Positions 15,533-25,867 are shown, numbered from the stretch's first letter. The stretch is 64,000 nt of DNA from a bacterium (GCA_029945625.1 JAQSCW010000048.1:1-64000); one strand, 5' to 3'. A program made the numbers and translations. The notes: generated from the letters alone by a model not told the origin.

Positions 15533-18433
15533 TTATTTAATCACCGTAACGTAGCCCGATATTTCTTTTCGGCCTTCGCCATTTTGGCCCACTACTTTCA
15601 AATAATAATTATACACCCCGTCGCGCACTACAACACCATTGTAGCGGCCATCCCAGGCCTCATTGATATCTTTTGAACTAAACACCACATCGCCCCAGCG
15701 ATCAACGATCTGGAGGCTATAATTGTCGGTTTTCATGCCCTGACCTTTCACTGCAAACACATCGTTGATACCATCATCATTTGGTGTAAATGCATTTGGA
15801 ATGTAGATTCGGAGGTCATCAATTACCTTTATGTATTTTACCAGCGTGTCGATGCACTGCGAATCGGTAGTAGTGATGAGTAAAACAGGGTATTTTCCGG
15901 GATTGCTATAAAGACGTACCGGTTCTTTTTGACTGGTGGTATCGGTGCCCGGAGCTTTAACTTTAATGGCACTGGTATCGTGAGGATCTATGGCTCCCGC
16001 AAAGAGCCATCGGTAGCCTTCAATGGGACTGTAAGAGGAAGATGGTTTAAAGGTGATCTCATCCACTGTGGTAGGAAGTTCGGGTTCAATGATAAAATCA
16101 GTTCCCGGATTTGCATTTACAACAATAGGGTATGGGTAAGTATAAGAGCCACCACATCCATTTTTTCCTTTGGTATAAATATTCATAATATAAGTACCCG
16201 GCTCATTAAGTGTGTAGGGGATACTATCACCCTGTACCTGAAGAATCCCTCCAAAATCGTAGGTCGTAATGGCAGCACTTCCTCTTGTCTTACTATTCAA
16301 AAACATTTTGAAAGGAGCACAGCCCGTTGCCGGATTCAATTGAATATCGGGATTCGGCGGCTGGTTTACGGTAATGGAAAAGGAGTGAGCAATGGTATAA
16401 TTTGGACAAGCGATATCGAATACAATGAGGTTATAAAGTACTGTACCCAGAGGAGCCACTACTTTTTTGGGACCATTTGGAGAATCGAGATATACAGCAG
16501 GGTTCCAGGTGTACGCATAGTTTTCGCTGCCACTGGTAACTCCGCCCTCGAGCACAATTGTGTCTCCTCTACAAATTGTCTTACTGGAAGGTACCAGGGT
16601 AAAGAAGATCGGACTCACTACATCAATGGTTGTTTCTCCGCTTGTGATGCAGGGTCCAAGTGATACATTTAAGGTATAGGTGCCCGCATTTTTAGGCTGT
16701 ATGGCAGTAAAAGAAACATCCTTTGTGTTCGACTTATAGCCGGTTGAACTTGTCCATGTATACGACGTGGCGCCTGCAGGACCAACAATATTCACCGCTT
16801 CACCATAACACATTTGCAGCCGTGGCACCAGGGTAAAATTTAACACCGGATTCACCACCAATTGCGCGGTATTGGTGTTTTTGCAGGTAATATTTCCTCC
16901 GCCAAAATAGGCCGTCACCGTATAAATACCGCTGGCAGCAGGTGTAGGATAATATACAATCACATTGGCTCCAGGTGTGGAATACCCATTGGGACCTACC
17001 CAGGTAAATAAATTGGCGCCATAGGCATTGGCTTGAAGATTGGCATTGGTAGGCGTACAAACTTGTCCCGGTGGAATTACGGTAATGGTGCTCACCGGCA
17101 CCACACTGAGCACTGCCGAGGAAGTGGAAATACACTGTGTGCCAAAGTAACTGAATTTTGCGCTTACATAATAAGTTCCCGAACAATTAGGTTGAGCACT
17201 TGTTATGGATTGAACCTGTCCGGTTGTTCCCGGTCCAAAACAAGGACCAATCCAATCGTAGGTTGGCGCTCCGCCACTTGTGGTAGCCGACATCGTAACT
17301 TGCGCATTCTGACAAACACTGTTGGGCATAGTAATAACAGGCTGGTACACCGGAATAACTGAAACATTTACAATCGCACTTGTTTGACACGTTGTAAATG
17401 AACCTATAAAAAGTGCCGTAACGGTATAATTACCGCTGTTCAAGGGGCTTGCTAAAGAAATTACGGGAGCTTGCAGCGTTGAATAAAAGGATGCCGGCCC
17501 ATTCCATGTCCACCCACTGGCCGGAACGCCGGTGCTGCCCGATAAATTTAAATTGGTGCCTTGACAAATGATATTTGAGGGCGATGCGGTGGCAAGTACC
17601 GGAGACGTTTGCACCACCGTAACTTGAGTAGTGGCCGTACGAGGGCATTTTAAGGCTCCGCCCGCAAATACTATGTTTGCAGTCACTGTGTAAACACCCG
17701 ACTGATTAATTGTGAGTCCGGTAAGCGGCATTGGGTTTGTGTTTGCGCCAATGGGTGTATTTGTATTATCGAACCATTGGTAATCAGCGCCGGTATTAAG
17801 GGTGGCAGTAAGAAGAGCTGATCCCCCTTGGCAAATATTGCTGGCGGTATTCACTGATATTTGATTATTTGGTGCTACGTTGATGCTCGTAACTCCTGTT
17901 GTGGTGCATCCCGCAATGAGTGAGCTTACCGTATACTGTCCGGTACAATTGGGAACATTTAACGGAAAAGTAATGACATTAGAGGAAGATGTGCTGTTAA
18001 AACATCCATTAGAAGTTACCGAATACAAGGTGCCACCACTGGGGCAAATTAAGCTGGCATTATCGCCGTAACAATAATTCACAGTATTGGTGATGGACAT
18101 AGCTCCGGGAGGAATCACTGCAAATGAAAAGTAGCAAGTAGAAGTCACAACACCCAAATTGCCATTTCCGGTGCCCATTAATGTGTAGTTAAGAGTTGTA
18201 GGGACCTGACTGGCGTTAACCAGCGTAAAAGTGGGACCCACGGGAACACCGGGGGTAAGAACAGGAGGTGAAAATAAGGTATAGGTAATATTTGCCACAT
18301 TGTTCCAAGTAGCCGTAAGAGTCATGACCTGATTAGGGCAGGCAGTTACGTTTGGCACGGTGATTTGCGCCGAAGTAACCCCTTCGAGAAACAAAAAACA
18401 GAGGAGAAGTAAAATTTTACCGGTTCTTTTCAT
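15533..18433 (-). CDS. Ig/PKD-repeat secreted protein with gliding-motility C-terminal domain
   Basis: Secreted protein of 966 residues. Signal peptide MKRTGKILLLLCFLFLEGVTSA. About seven Ig-like beta-sandwich repeats of roughly 90 residues follow, each opening with a conserved Cys (ICQGGSALLTA, VCQNAQVTMSAT, MCYGEAVNI) and ending GTYTLNV-like. Two PKD-type domains lie near 700-860. The C-terminal 90 residues (IPNAFTPNDDGINDVFAV ... DRWGDVVF ... GYVTVIK) are the gliding-motility-associated CHU_C sorting domain that sends cargo through T9SS. Likely a surface adhesin or structural protein. The same ending occurs in the two giant proteins at 54-64 kb. Confidence 0.9.
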   Translation of the reverse strand: MKRTGKILLLLCFLFLEGVTSAQITVPNVTACPNQVMTLTATWNNVANITYTLFSPPVLTPGVPVGPTFTLVNASQVPTTLNYTLMGTGNGNLGVVTSTCYFSFAVIPPGAMSITNTVNYCYGDNASLICPSGGTLYSVTSNGCFNSTSSSNVITFPLNVPNCTGQYTVSSLIAGCTTTGVTSINVAPNNQISVNTASNICQGGSALLTATLNTGADYQWFDNTNTPIGANTNPMPLTGLTINQSGVYTVTANIVFAGGALKCPRTATTQVTVVQTSPVLATASPSNIICQGTNLNLSGSTGVPASGWTWNGPASFYSTLQAPVISLASPLNSGNYTVTALFIGSFTTCQTSAIVNVSVIPVYQPVITMPNSVCQNAQVTMSATTSGGAPTYDWIGPCFGPGTTGQVQSITSAQPNCSGTYYVSAKFSYFGTQCISTSSAVLSVVPVSTITVIPPGQVCTPTNANLQANAYGANLFTWVGPNGYSTPGANVIVYYPTPAASGIYTVTAYFGGGNITCKNTNTAQLVVNPVLNFTLVPRLQMCYGEAVNIVGPAGATSYTWTSSTGYKSNTKDVSFTAIQPKNAGTYTLNVSLGPCITSGETTIDVVSPIFFTLVPSSKTICRGDTIVLEGGVTSGSENYAYTWNPAVYLDSPNGPKKVVAPLGTVLYNLIVFDIACPNYTIAHSFSITVNQPPNPDIQLNPATGCAPFKMFLNSKTRGSAAITTYDFGGILQVQGDSIPYTLNEPGTYIMNIYTKGKNGCGGSYTYPYPIVVNANPGTDFIIEPELPTTVDEITFKPSSSYSPIEGYRWLFAGAIDPHDTSAIKVKAPGTDTTSQKEPVRLYSNPGKYPVLLITTTDSQCIDTLVKYIKVIDDLRIYIPNAFTPNDDGINDVFAVKGQGMKTDNYSLQIVDRWGDVVFSSKDINEAWDGRYNGVVVRDGVYNYYLKVVGQNGEGRKEISGYVTVIK

Positions 18434-18751
18434 AATGGTGTGACAAATTACTACAATTTATCCGAATTTCAAGCATATAATACTAGAACAAAGTTACAAA
18501 TAATCCAAGTAAAACTTGAGTCTTTTACTAAGTTAAAGGGGGGCTTTACTCATTAGACTACTAATCTTTATCACCACTCCTTTGTTTATAAACATCTCCG
18601 GATGACGATGAATCGTTTACCCGCAGCAAAAAGACCTTGTTTTTATGTCCCCCGTTCCCATGGCGCACCTTTCTGATTCTGCGCAAAATTGATTGCCAAT
18701 AGGCCTCAATTGTTATAATTTTGTACCTTTCCGAACCTTAATTTTGAAACT
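18434..18751. other. Intergenic region between divergent genes
   Basis: 318 bp holding the rfbA promoter near its right end. The left part, upstream of the 966-residue protein gene, should hold that gene's promoter, but no clean TAnnTTTG box was found. No RNA gene or repeat is recognised. Confidence 0.5.
18693..18723 (+). promoter_or_regulatory. Bacteroidota-type promoter of rfbA
   Basis: TTG at 18693-18695, a 20-base spacer, then TAATTTTG at 18716-18723, matching the -33/-7 arrangement of the Bacteroidota primary sigma factor. The rfbA ATG is 28 bases further on. Confidence 0.6.
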
Positions 18752-19618
18752 ATGAGAGGAATAATATTAGCCGGCGGATCCGGTACCCGTTTACACCCAC
18801 TTACACTTGCTATCAGCAAACAGATGATGCCGATCTATGATAAACCCATGATCTATTACCCCTTGTCGGTGTTAATGATGGCGGGCATCCATGAGATCCT
18901 AATCATTTCCACGCCGCACGATCTGCCGCAATTTGAGCGACTGCTTGGAAATGGCGAACGATTGGGTTGCAAGTTCACCTATGCGGTTCAGGAAATTCCC
19001 AACGGACTGGCGCAGGCCTTTGTGATTGGCGAAAAATTTATTGGAAAAGAAAAAGTGGCTCTCGTATTGGGAGATAATATTTTTTACGGTGTAGGATTGG
19101 GGGGTTCCTTAAAAAAAATCAATGACCCCGACGGAGGTGTCGTGTTTGCTTACCACGTGAGTGATCCGGAACGTTACGGTGTGGTTGAGTTCGACGATCA
19201 TAACAAGGTGCTATCCATTGAGGAAAAACCCAAAGAACCAAAATCGAATTATGCGGTGCCGGGTTTGTACTTTTATGATAATGAGGTGGTGACGATCGCT
19301 AAAACCCTCAAACCTAGTCCGCGCGGCGAATACGAGATTACCGATGTGAATAAAGAATATTTGAAAAGAGGCAAACTAAAAGTGTCTATTATGGACCGGG
19401 GCACTGCTTGGCTGGATACAGGCACCTTCGCTTCTTTAATGCAAGCCGGTCAGTTTGTTCAAGTAATTGAAGAAAGACAAGGACTCAAAATTGGCTGCAT
19501 TGAAGAGATAGCTTATAATTTGGGCTATATCACCAAAGAGCAACTGATTAAGATTGCACAACCACTTACGAAAAGTGGTTATGGTAATTATCTTCTCGAA
19601 TTGGCAAATAACTCCTAA
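18752..19618 (+). CDS. rfbA: Glucose-1-phosphate thymidylyltransferase
   Basis: Condenses dTTP with glucose-1-phosphate to give dTDP-glucose, the first step of dTDP-rhamnose synthesis. The 288 residues match RmlA in full: nucleotide-binding [11 protein letters not shown] at 8-18, [15 protein letters not shown], the sugar site [15 protein letters not shown] and [20 protein letters not shown]. The rest of the rml pathway is not in the window. It leads a three-gene set with the prenyl synthase (10-bp gap) and a thioesterase. Its own promoter is visible upstream. Confidence 0.96.
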   Translation: MRGIILAGGSGTRLHPLTLAISKQMMPIYDKPMIYYPLSVLMMAGIHEILIISTPHDLPQFERLLGNGERLGCKFTYAVQEIPNGLAQAFVIGEKFIGKEKVALVLGDNIFYGVGLGGSLKKINDPDGGVVFAYHVSDPERYGVVEFDDHNKVLSIEEKPKEPKSNYAVPGLYFYDNEVVTIAKTLKPSPRGEYEITDVNKEYLKRGKLKVSIMDRGTAWLDTGTFASLMQAGQFVQVIEERQGLKIGCIEEIAYNLGYITKEQLIKIAQPLTKSGYGNYLLELANNS

Positions 19619-19628
19619 CACCTTTTAA

Positions 19629-20609
19629 GTGAACGATCACGCACACCTTCTTGAACTATTTTTAGACCACTTAAAGAAACATACAACTTCTTTATCCGAC
19701 AAGCATCCGGTTGAATTGTATGCCCCCGAAAAGTATATTCTTTCATTGGGCGGCAAACGTATTAGGCCTCTGCTGGCCTTGGTGGCTTGTGATCTGTTTG
19801 ATGCCGACCCCAAACAAGCATTAGGTTCGGCACTGTGCGTTGAATTGTTTCATAATTTTTCGCTCGTACACGACGATATTCTGGATGGCGCCCCCTTGCG
19901 TCGGAATAAACCCACGGTGCACACCAAATGGAATGTGAACATTGCGATTTTAAGTGGCGATGCCATGTTGGTAAAAGCATTTCAGGCCCTCGAGCCATAC
20001 TCAGGCGTGGAACGGCAAGCTCTTTTTGCCTTGTTCAGCAAAACAGCTATTGACGTGTGCGAAGGACAACAATTCGACATGAACTTTGAAACCCAAAAGG
20101 ATGTAGCTGTAAGTGATTACCTGCACATGATTCTGTTAAAAACTGCAGTGCTACTGGGCTGCAGTTTAAAAATGGGTGCTATTAATGCCGGATCCTCCGA
20201 AGGTGATCAAAATTATTTATACGATTTCGGAAAACATTTAGGAATAGCCTTCCAATTAATGGACGACTATTTAGATGCGTTTGCGGAAGATTCTGAAAAA
20301 TTTGGCAAACAACTAGGTGGAGATATTATTTCAAATAAAAAAACATTTCTATTACTCAAGGCTATGGAACTGGCCAATACGGAGCAGCGTGGGCAACTAA
20401 ACAAAATCCTCAACTGTAGTGATCCAAAAGAGAAAGTGAGCGACATGCTAAAAATCTATGACCTGCTGCACATTAAACAATATTGCATGGAGGAAGCCGA
20501 TAAACACACCGCACTCGCTATTCAGGCCCTCGAACACGTGTCGGGTTCCCCTCCCAAAAAACTGGCGTTAAAAACATTTGCACTCGACTTACTAAACCGG
20601 CAAATTTAA
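19629..20609 (+). CDS. Polyprenyl diphosphate synthase
   Basis: Trans-isoprenyl diphosphate synthase, 326 residues, condensing IPP with allylic diphosphates. First Asp-rich motif DDILD (82-86) and second DDYLD (212-216), both with their usual Mg-binding aspartates; GGKRIRP binds IPP. The residues before the first motif (FHNFSLVHDD, bulky aromatic at -8) suggest a short product such as farnesyl or geranylgeranyl diphosphate, but this cannot be fixed by eye. The start is GTG. It abuts the thioesterase gene with no gap. Confidence 0.92.
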   Translation: MNDHAHLLELFLDHLKKHTTSLSDKHPVELYAPEKYILSLGGKRIRPLLALVACDLFDADPKQALGSALCVELFHNFSLVHDDILDGAPLRRNKPTVHTKWNVNIAILSGDAMLVKAFQALEPYSGVERQALFALFSKTAIDVCEGQQFDMNFETQKDVAVSDYLHMILLKTAVLLGCSLKMGAINAGSSEGDQNYLYDFGKHLGIAFQLMDDYLDAFAEDSEKFGKQLGGDIISNKKTFLLLKAMELANTEQRGQLNKILNCSDPKEKVSDMLKIYDLLHIKQYCMEEADKHTALAIQALEHVSGSPPKKLALKTFALDLLNRQI

Positions 20610-21035
20610 ATGATGTTTGATGGCTATAAACACAAGGTACCTGTTCAATTGCGTTTCTCCGATATAGACCGGCTGAATCATGTGAACAATGCGCTTTATC
20701 ACACCTACATTGAACTCGGGCGTGTACATTATCTCAACGAGGTACTCAATAGGTCGGTTGACTGGGAACAAAGGGGCTTTATTTTGGCGCACATGGAAGT
20801 GGATCATCTCACTCCCATTTTTTTAACCGACGAAGTGTTTTGTTTTACCAAAGTTTCAAAAGTTGGAACCAAGAGTATTACCTTGAAAAATGCGGTAACG
20901 AAACTCGTTCATTCTGAATGGGTTCTTTGCGCCGATGCAAGCAGTGTTCTGGTGGCTATGGATTATCAGGACAACGTAACGATTCCCCTACCTCCTGAAT
21001 GGCGCCGGCTCATTAGCAGCTTTGACAACATCTGA
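20610..21035 (+). CDS. Acyl-CoA thioesterase (hotdog fold)
   Basis: 141-residue single-hotdog thioesterase of the 4-hydroxybenzoyl-CoA thioesterase / FadM type. The signature RFSDIDRLNHVNNALYHTYI contains the catalytic Asp and the following His/Asn. The first codon follows the stop of the prenyl synthase directly, so translation is likely coupled. The physiological acyl-CoA substrate is unknown. Confidence 0.88.
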   Translation: MMFDGYKHKVPVQLRFSDIDRLNHVNNALYHTYIELGRVHYLNEVLNRSVDWEQRGFILAHMEVDHLTPIFLTDEVFCFTKVSKVGTKSITLKNAVTKLVHSEWVLCADASSVLVAMDYQDNVTIPLPPEWRRLISSFDNI

Positions 21036-21037
21036 GT

Positions 21038-22573
21038 TTACCTGATATCGTTCAAATTAACAATGTGCACCTTTTCATTGTCAATAAAATACAATTTATT
21101 GCCCAAAGCCACATTTCTCGACGCTAATTTAAGGGTGCCAAGAAGTTCAAAATTTTTATTGGTGACGATGGTTTCGGTAAGTCCTACCAGAATTGTACGG
21201 TCGCCAATTCGTTTGTCGAACCGGTATAGATCTGAGAAATGATACTCGTACACTAGTTTGTTACTTTGCACACCGTAAATTTTGTTGTTATCGGCCTTCA
21301 GATAAATGAGCTGGTCGTCGATAAAATTAAGTGGCACAAAATAACCTTCCTTCAAAACATAATAGCTGTCGCCGTCAACAAATTCAACAAATTGGCCATA
21401 GGCCGTGATGTTGAGGGGAATCTTAGTTTGAACATCTTCGGCACCCATACCACTTATCTCCAGTATAGTTTGTTTGCCCCCGAAACTTAAACCGCGTTTG
21501 CTAATCATAAAATCGGCCAAATTGCGAATATCTCCTAAATTATGTTGATCAACAATTTCTCCTCGAGCACAAGTGATGTCCAGAACAAAAGGCAAGCCAT
21601 GGGTTACAAAATTAGTGCCATGCTTAGCAATGCCAAAGTTCACCAATAACAAGGTGCTGTCGCTGATGATCAGAAATGTTTTTGAGGGTGAATAATCACT
21701 CAGGTCGGTCTTCCACTTCAATTCCCCTCCAAACGAAAATGCCATAATTCCATCCTTTGAGGCAATATAGATTCGTTGATTCGCAATTAATATGTTAGAT
21801 GCCAACTGTGTAATAAGATTGTCATCAACTGAGGTGGCAATATGTGTACTCAGCTGTTGGATGCTTTTGTGTTTTGCCGCCGAATACACCAGTGTGCCGG
21901 TATTCGTGTGGGCCGTTTGAAAGGGCACCGACCAGAGTAATCCGGAATTTATATTTACGGCATGCAACCCGTTTGCGGCAATAATTATTACCGAATCGTT
22001 GAGTGGTGTCACATCTACCCAATCTTCGCGAGAAGGCACATTTGCCGTCCAACGCGTATTCCCGTTCATCAGATCCACGCAACTGAGCGTGCTTGTTCCG
22101 GGCTTTGCATAGGTAAATCCTAAATTGCCGGAAGGAACGGTATAGATGATTTTTGAATTAAATCGCGTTTCGTCGTAACCAAAATCTCGGTTGAACTTAA
22201 TTGTTCTGCTTTCGCTGGAAACCAGAAGATTTGAGCCCGGCAGAGCAAGGTCAAAGAGTGCGCTTTCGTTTTTCCATTTCAACGAATCACCACTATCGGC
22301 AATTGACAAAAAGCCTCCTTTGTTGAAATAAACTTCTTCATTGTTCTCGCCTTTTTGCCGTGTTGAAAAAATTACCTGTTTGTAAAGTGTGTCGGGTGCA
22401 CAATCGAATACAGGGTAAATGAAATGAAATGTTTTTGCGCGCAGAGAGTCAACACTAATGGCCGACCAACCCACGGTACCGGTGGTGCTATAAACGCCGT
22501 TGATGTTAAGTTGTGCAGATACCCTGCAAATGAATAGAAACGTGATGCAGGCTAAACTTGTCCATGCTCTCAT
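21038..22573 (-). CDS. Secreted PQQ-like beta-propeller protein
   Basis: 511-residue protein with a signal peptide (SLACITFLFICRVSAQ). Repeated blade motifs fit a PQQ-type propeller: GNTRWTANVPS, ANGLHAVNINSGLLWSVPF and FSFGGELKWKTDLSD, each pairing a Gly-x-x-x-Trp turn with two or three beta strands. No PQQ-dehydrogenase active-site residues were recognised, so it is more likely a binding or scaffold propeller. It is the last gene of the YfiR, TPR, SpoIIE operon, 16 bp after the phosphatase gene, and may act outside the inner membrane as a ligand-binding or assembly partner. Confidence 0.75.
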   Translation of the reverse strand: MRAWTSLACITFLFICRVSAQLNINGVYSTTGTVGWSAISVDSLRAKTFHFIYPVFDCAPDTLYKQVIFSTRQKGENNEEVYFNKGGFLSIADSGDSLKWKNESALFDLALPGSNLLVSSESRTIKFNRDFGYDETRFNSKIIYTVPSGNLGFTYAKPGTSTLSCVDLMNGNTRWTANVPSREDWVDVTPLNDSVIIIAANGLHAVNINSGLLWSVPFQTAHTNTGTLVYSAAKHKSIQQLSTHIATSVDDNLITQLASNILIANQRIYIASKDGIMAFSFGGELKWKTDLSDYSPSKTFLIISDSTLLLVNFGIAKHGTNFVTHGLPFVLDITCARGEIVDQHNLGDIRNLADFMISKRGLSFGGKQTILEISGMGAEDVQTKIPLNITAYGQFVEFVDGDSYYVLKEGYFVPLNFIDDQLIYLKADNNKIYGVQSNKLVYEYHFSDLYRFDKRIGDRTILVGLTETIVTNKNFELLGTLKLASRNVALGNKLYFIDNEKVHIVNLNDIR

Positions 22574-22589
22574 TTGAAGATTATTTTTC

Positions 22590-24371
22590 TCAAACTTTTA
22601 CGCCAATTACAAGTACGTCGTCTACTTGTTCTTGTCCGCCCTGCCAAGTGAGGAGAGTTTCGTCGAGTTTTTGCTTTTGCGTTTCAGAATCCAGTTCTGC
22701 GATTTGCAGTAGAAGTTTTCGGAAGTTGCCCACCATAAATTTCTTGCCGCTGGGTCCGCCAAATTGATCGGCATACCCGTCACTGAATATAAAGATCTGA
22801 TCTCCCTTTAGCAATGGTATAACGTGATTATCGAAATTTGTTTTTTCGCCCACAAAAGAACCAATCGGAAATTTATTTGCCGCGTGCAGCATCAACTCAC
22901 CATTTCGAATAATATACAATGGATTAAACGCCGCGGCATACTGCAACTCCATGGTTTTGTAATTAATGGCGCATAAGGTCATGTCCATGCCATCTTTGGC
23001 CTGTTTGCCCGTATCATCCACCCGCAAGGTGCTCACTACACCCTCTCGCAAGCGGTCTAAAATCTCTGCGGGTTTTGTGGCGGTGGTGTTATTGATAATA
23101 TCCTTCAAAATATTGTGTCCCACCAAACTCATAAAAGCTCCTGGAACACCATGACCGGTGCAGTCAACGGCAGCAAAATAAACTAGATCTTTCTTTTTCT
23201 CGATCCAGTAAAAGTCGCCGCTGACAATATCTTTTGGCTTAAACAGAATAAACGCATCTTTCAACATCTGCTTCACCGCGTTGTTGGTTGGCAAGATCGC
23301 ATCCTGAATGCGTTTCGCGTAATGAATACTATCGGTTACTTGTTTATAAAGAATCTCCAGCTCCTCGTTCTTGTTTTCAATTTCTGATTTTTGACGCACC
23401 ACTTCTTCGGTACGTTCAATTACCTTTTGTTCGAGAACACGTTCATTCTCGGCAAGGTCGTCACGCATTTTAAGAAGGGCATGTCCCAGAGAGTCGTCTT
23501 TACTCAGAGGAGTATAAGAGGCATCAAAATTTCCGGCACCTGTTTCTTTAGCAAAATCAGTGGTGTGTTGCATCGACCGAATAAGATCATTGAGGGCATT
23601 TCCCATTTCTCCTATTTCGTCGCGACTGGCGCTTACCCGCTCTTTGGGGAGAATTCCGAGACCCATGGACAGCAGCATTTTCTTGAGTACTTGAATAGGT
23701 CGGGTGATAGATCGGGTAGTAAAGATTCCGATGAGAATTCCGCCGATCACAAGGGTAATGCCCAACCAAATTACAAACGTTTTAAGGAAATTAATGGAGG
23801 AGAACATGGAATTGGTCTCATCTTCGGCTACCCTTTGTTTGAGATCGATTAGCTCATTCAGGTTCTTATAAATCACTTTAATGTCAACCTCCGAATCTTC
23901 GTAGGGAAGTCGGGCAAGTAGATATATATTGGGATCGTCGTACGCTTCCGGTGTATTTAATTGATCGATGATGTCTTCCTGGTAAACAGTGAAGAGGTGA
24001 CTGATGGTATCGAACAATTCCACAAGTTGATCTTTTTCTTCCTTCGACCACAGTTTGGAAAACTCGATCAGTGTGGCTTTCTTTTTGGGGTATTCGGTCC
24101 TGATAATGGCCCTCAGCTCATCACGAAAAACAACATCGTTAAAACTTTTGTTGTAATACCATTTTGAAATGTCGGTGTGTGAACGCTGAAGCAACAAATT
24201 AAGTTCCTTCAATTCGGCCACGCTCGGTGCCACCTGCCCTACCACCGTCTCAGTGCGGCGCTTACTGTCGTTGAGCGTGTATACGGTAAGTACAAAGGCC
24301 ACAACGGTGAGTAAAATGAAGATGGCGAAACCAAAACCAATTCTCCTGCCTATGGTAAATCTTATTTTCAT
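22590..24371 (-). CDS. Membrane sensor with HAMP and SpoIIE-type PP2C phosphatase
   Basis: 593 residues. TM1 at about 11-32, a helical periplasmic region (33-193) with an MCP-like 4-helix look, TM2 at 195-218, HAMP at about 216-270, a further helical linker, a coiled coil at 305-350 with the typical Bacteroidota stretch VTDSIHYAKRIQDAILP, then the PP2C domain. Metal ligands are seen in VSGDFYWI (Asp386), VDCTGHGVPGA (Asp403) and IFSDGYADQFGG. Such phosphatases usually dephosphorylate STAS anti-anti-sigma proteins. It overlaps the TPR gene by 4 bp (ATGA). With a YfiR protein in the same operon, it resembles YfiN with its output domain replaced. Confidence 0.93.
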   Translation of the reverse strand: MKIRFTIGRRIGFGFAIFILLTVVAFVLTVYTLNDSKRRTETVVGQVAPSVAELKELNLLLQRSHTDISKWYYNKSFNDVVFRDELRAIIRTEYPKKKATLIEFSKLWSKEEKDQLVELFDTISHLFTVYQEDIIDQLNTPEAYDDPNIYLLARLPYEDSEVDIKVIYKNLNELIDLKQRVAEDETNSMFSSINFLKTFVIWLGITLVIGGILIGIFTTRSITRPIQVLKKMLLSMGLGILPKERVSASRDEIGEMGNALNDLIRSMQHTTDFAKETGAGNFDASYTPLSKDDSLGHALLKMRDDLAENERVLEQKVIERTEEVVRQKSEIENKNEELEILYKQVTDSIHYAKRIQDAILPTNNAVKQMLKDAFILFKPKDIVSGDFYWIEKKKDLVYFAAVDCTGHGVPGAFMSLVGHNILKDIINNTTATKPAEILDRLREGVVSTLRVDDTGKQAKDGMDMTLCAINYKTMELQYAAAFNPLYIIRNGELMLHAANKFPIGSFVGEKTNFDNHVIPLLKGDQIFIFSDGYADQFGGPSGKKFMVGNFRKLLLQIAELDSETQKQKLDETLLTWQGGQEQVDDVLVIGVKV

Positions 24372-25312
24372 TTGCCCTGTCCTTTTTGGTTGTTTTTATC
24401 CTCCGACTCATCCGTGAATTTTTCCCCTAAATCCTCGGCCTTTTTCTTAAACTCTTCTGATTTTGGTATGTCCAAAAGCATTCTGTAAATGTAGAATAAG
24501 GCGGTACATGCCTTCACATTTTTATTATCATTTTTATACACTTTATAAATGAATTGTTCACCTTGTTTGGCAAACTTCACCATATTATCCTGAATATAAT
24601 CGAGCTGTTCAAACGGCGCTCCATAATCCATGGCCTTACTTAAATTGGCTGCCTGATTATAGTAGAGCAGGCCTAAATTGAGATTTCCGGAAGGGCTCTC
24701 GGGTTGAATTTCAAGCACCTTGAGGTAGGCCAGCTTCGCAATGTTAAGTGCTTTGGTATTGCTGCTGTCTTTACCAAATACACCCGAATACACACTTCCA
24801 ACAGCCATGTTATATTCGCTATCCTTGGCATTTACATTCGCATTGGCATCGGTGAGTTTGAGCAATTCTTTATATCGGTTATACGCAATTAAACTACGGT
24901 CGTAATTGATCGAATCCTGCAATAAATTCTTGGCGATGTTAAAATACTGGGCAGCCAAAATGGTTAGTAATTTTTTGTTATTGGAAATATAATCGGAATC
25001 CGGGTTTAAGGTAATGGATTTCCGAATTGAGATTAGCACTGTATCGCGCAATTTAGAATCTAATTTTGCTTTGTCGGTACGAACGTAAATATAATAATAG
25101 ATGTAAGCTCTGGTAGTCCATGAGGTAAAGTCTTTAGAGGTTTGTGGGTTAACAACAACACTGTCGATGGCTTTGGCAGCCAGATCGTAATTTTTTGCGC
25201 CGTACAATTGCTGCGCTCTCACAAGCTTCGCTTCCTGCGCATATATGCCCACACTAACAAGCATGAGAATGCCCAGAAGTAAGATTTTAGATATATGGCG
25301 CCAATTGCCCAT
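24368..25312 (-). CDS. Secreted TPR-repeat protein
   Basis: 314 residues with a signal peptide (ISKILLLGILMLVSVGIYAQ). The body is all helical with tetratricopeptide-like pairs: AQQLYGAKNYDLAAKAID, AYLKVLEIQPESPSGNLNLG and ALFYIYRMLLDIPKSEEF. The C-terminus is charged (DESEDKNNQKGQGK). TPR proteins serve as protein-binding scaffolds. Placed between the YfiR gene (15 bp upstream) and the phosphatase gene (4-bp overlap), it is a likely periplasmic adaptor of the same signalling unit. Confidence 0.82.
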   Translation of the reverse strand: MGNWRHISKILLLGILMLVSVGIYAQEAKLVRAQQLYGAKNYDLAAKAIDSVVVNPQTSKDFTSWTTRAYIYYYIYVRTDKAKLDSKLRDTVLISIRKSITLNPDSDYISNNKKLLTILAAQYFNIAKNLLQDSINYDRSLIAYNRYKELLKLTDANANVNAKDSEYNMAVGSVYSGVFGKDSSNTKALNIAKLAYLKVLEIQPESPSGNLNLGLLYYNQAANLSKAMDYGAPFEQLDYIQDNMVKFAKQGEQFIYKVYKNDNKNVKACTALFYIYRMLLDIPKSEEFKKKAEDLGEKFTDESEDKNNQKGQGK

Positions 25313-25327
25313 GTTAATTGGTTTTAA

Positions 25328-25867
25328 TTATTCAATATTTACTGCTGCCAGAGCTTTGAAGTCTTCGTTCGTTTTTAATCCGGCTTTTACCGCTGTGTTT
25401 TTGTTGTATTCAAATTTTAGTTTGCTTTCTGCTACAATGAAATTAATGCTTGCCCCCGCTTTACACGCACCGGGCACCTCTGCAACTACCAGTGCCCCCT
25501 TCTTCTTATTTTTGGAAGCGGCATCGGTGATCGGTTTCAAGACATCGGGTGTAAAATAAATGATGTTGGATGAAATGGAAGGATCGAACGAAGAGGAATT
25601 CTTGATCTCAATGTCCTGGTTGCCCACTTTTTTCTTTCCTGCCAAATTTTTTAATTCTGAAATGAGGGCCTCATTTTTGCCTACCACATAGATCACGAAA
25701 TTATTCTCCTTCTTTTCGTCGGGCCACTCAAAATAACGTGTAAAATTATACAGATATACGGCCTTGATTTTTGAGTTTGGGTCAAAACTAGAGGGCTGCT
25801 GAAATCGAAAAGATATCAGGCAAATAAATGCAAGTAAATATTTGGTCGTCCTCTGCAGATTCGGAAT
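25328..25867 (-). CDS. YfiR-family periplasmic regulator with no standard start codon
   Basis: The reading frame carries the DUF4154/YfiR pattern: KIKAVYLYNFTRYFEWP near the N-terminus, FVIYVVGKNE, an internal ASINFIVAESKLKFEYN and AVKAGLKTNEDFKALA at the end. YfiR of Pseudomonas restrains the inner-membrane cyclase YfiN. The frame is open from about 25906 and encodes a signal peptide (KYLLAFICLISFRF), but it contains no ATG, GTG or TTG before the GTG at 25696, which lies inside the conserved domain. Translation probably starts at ATT 25867 or CTG 25858 (about 176-179 residues). A strong promoter sits directly upstream. First gene of the operon. Confidence 0.72.
   Translation of the reverse strand: MPNLQRTTKYLLAFICLISFRFQQPSSFDPNSKIKAVYLYNFTRYFEWPDEKKENNFVIYVVGKNEALISELKNLAGKKKVGNQDIEIKNSSSFDPSISSNIIYFTPDVLKPITDAASKNKKKGALVVAEVPGACKAGASINFIVAESKLKFEYNKNTAVKAGLKTNEDFKALAAVNIE

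Noticed and set aside
15929-16663. 244-codon plus-strand open frame opposite the Ig-repeat protein
   Set aside because: It lies wholly antisense to a well-supported gene with signal peptide, repeats and sorting domain. It is a shadow of skewed codon use.
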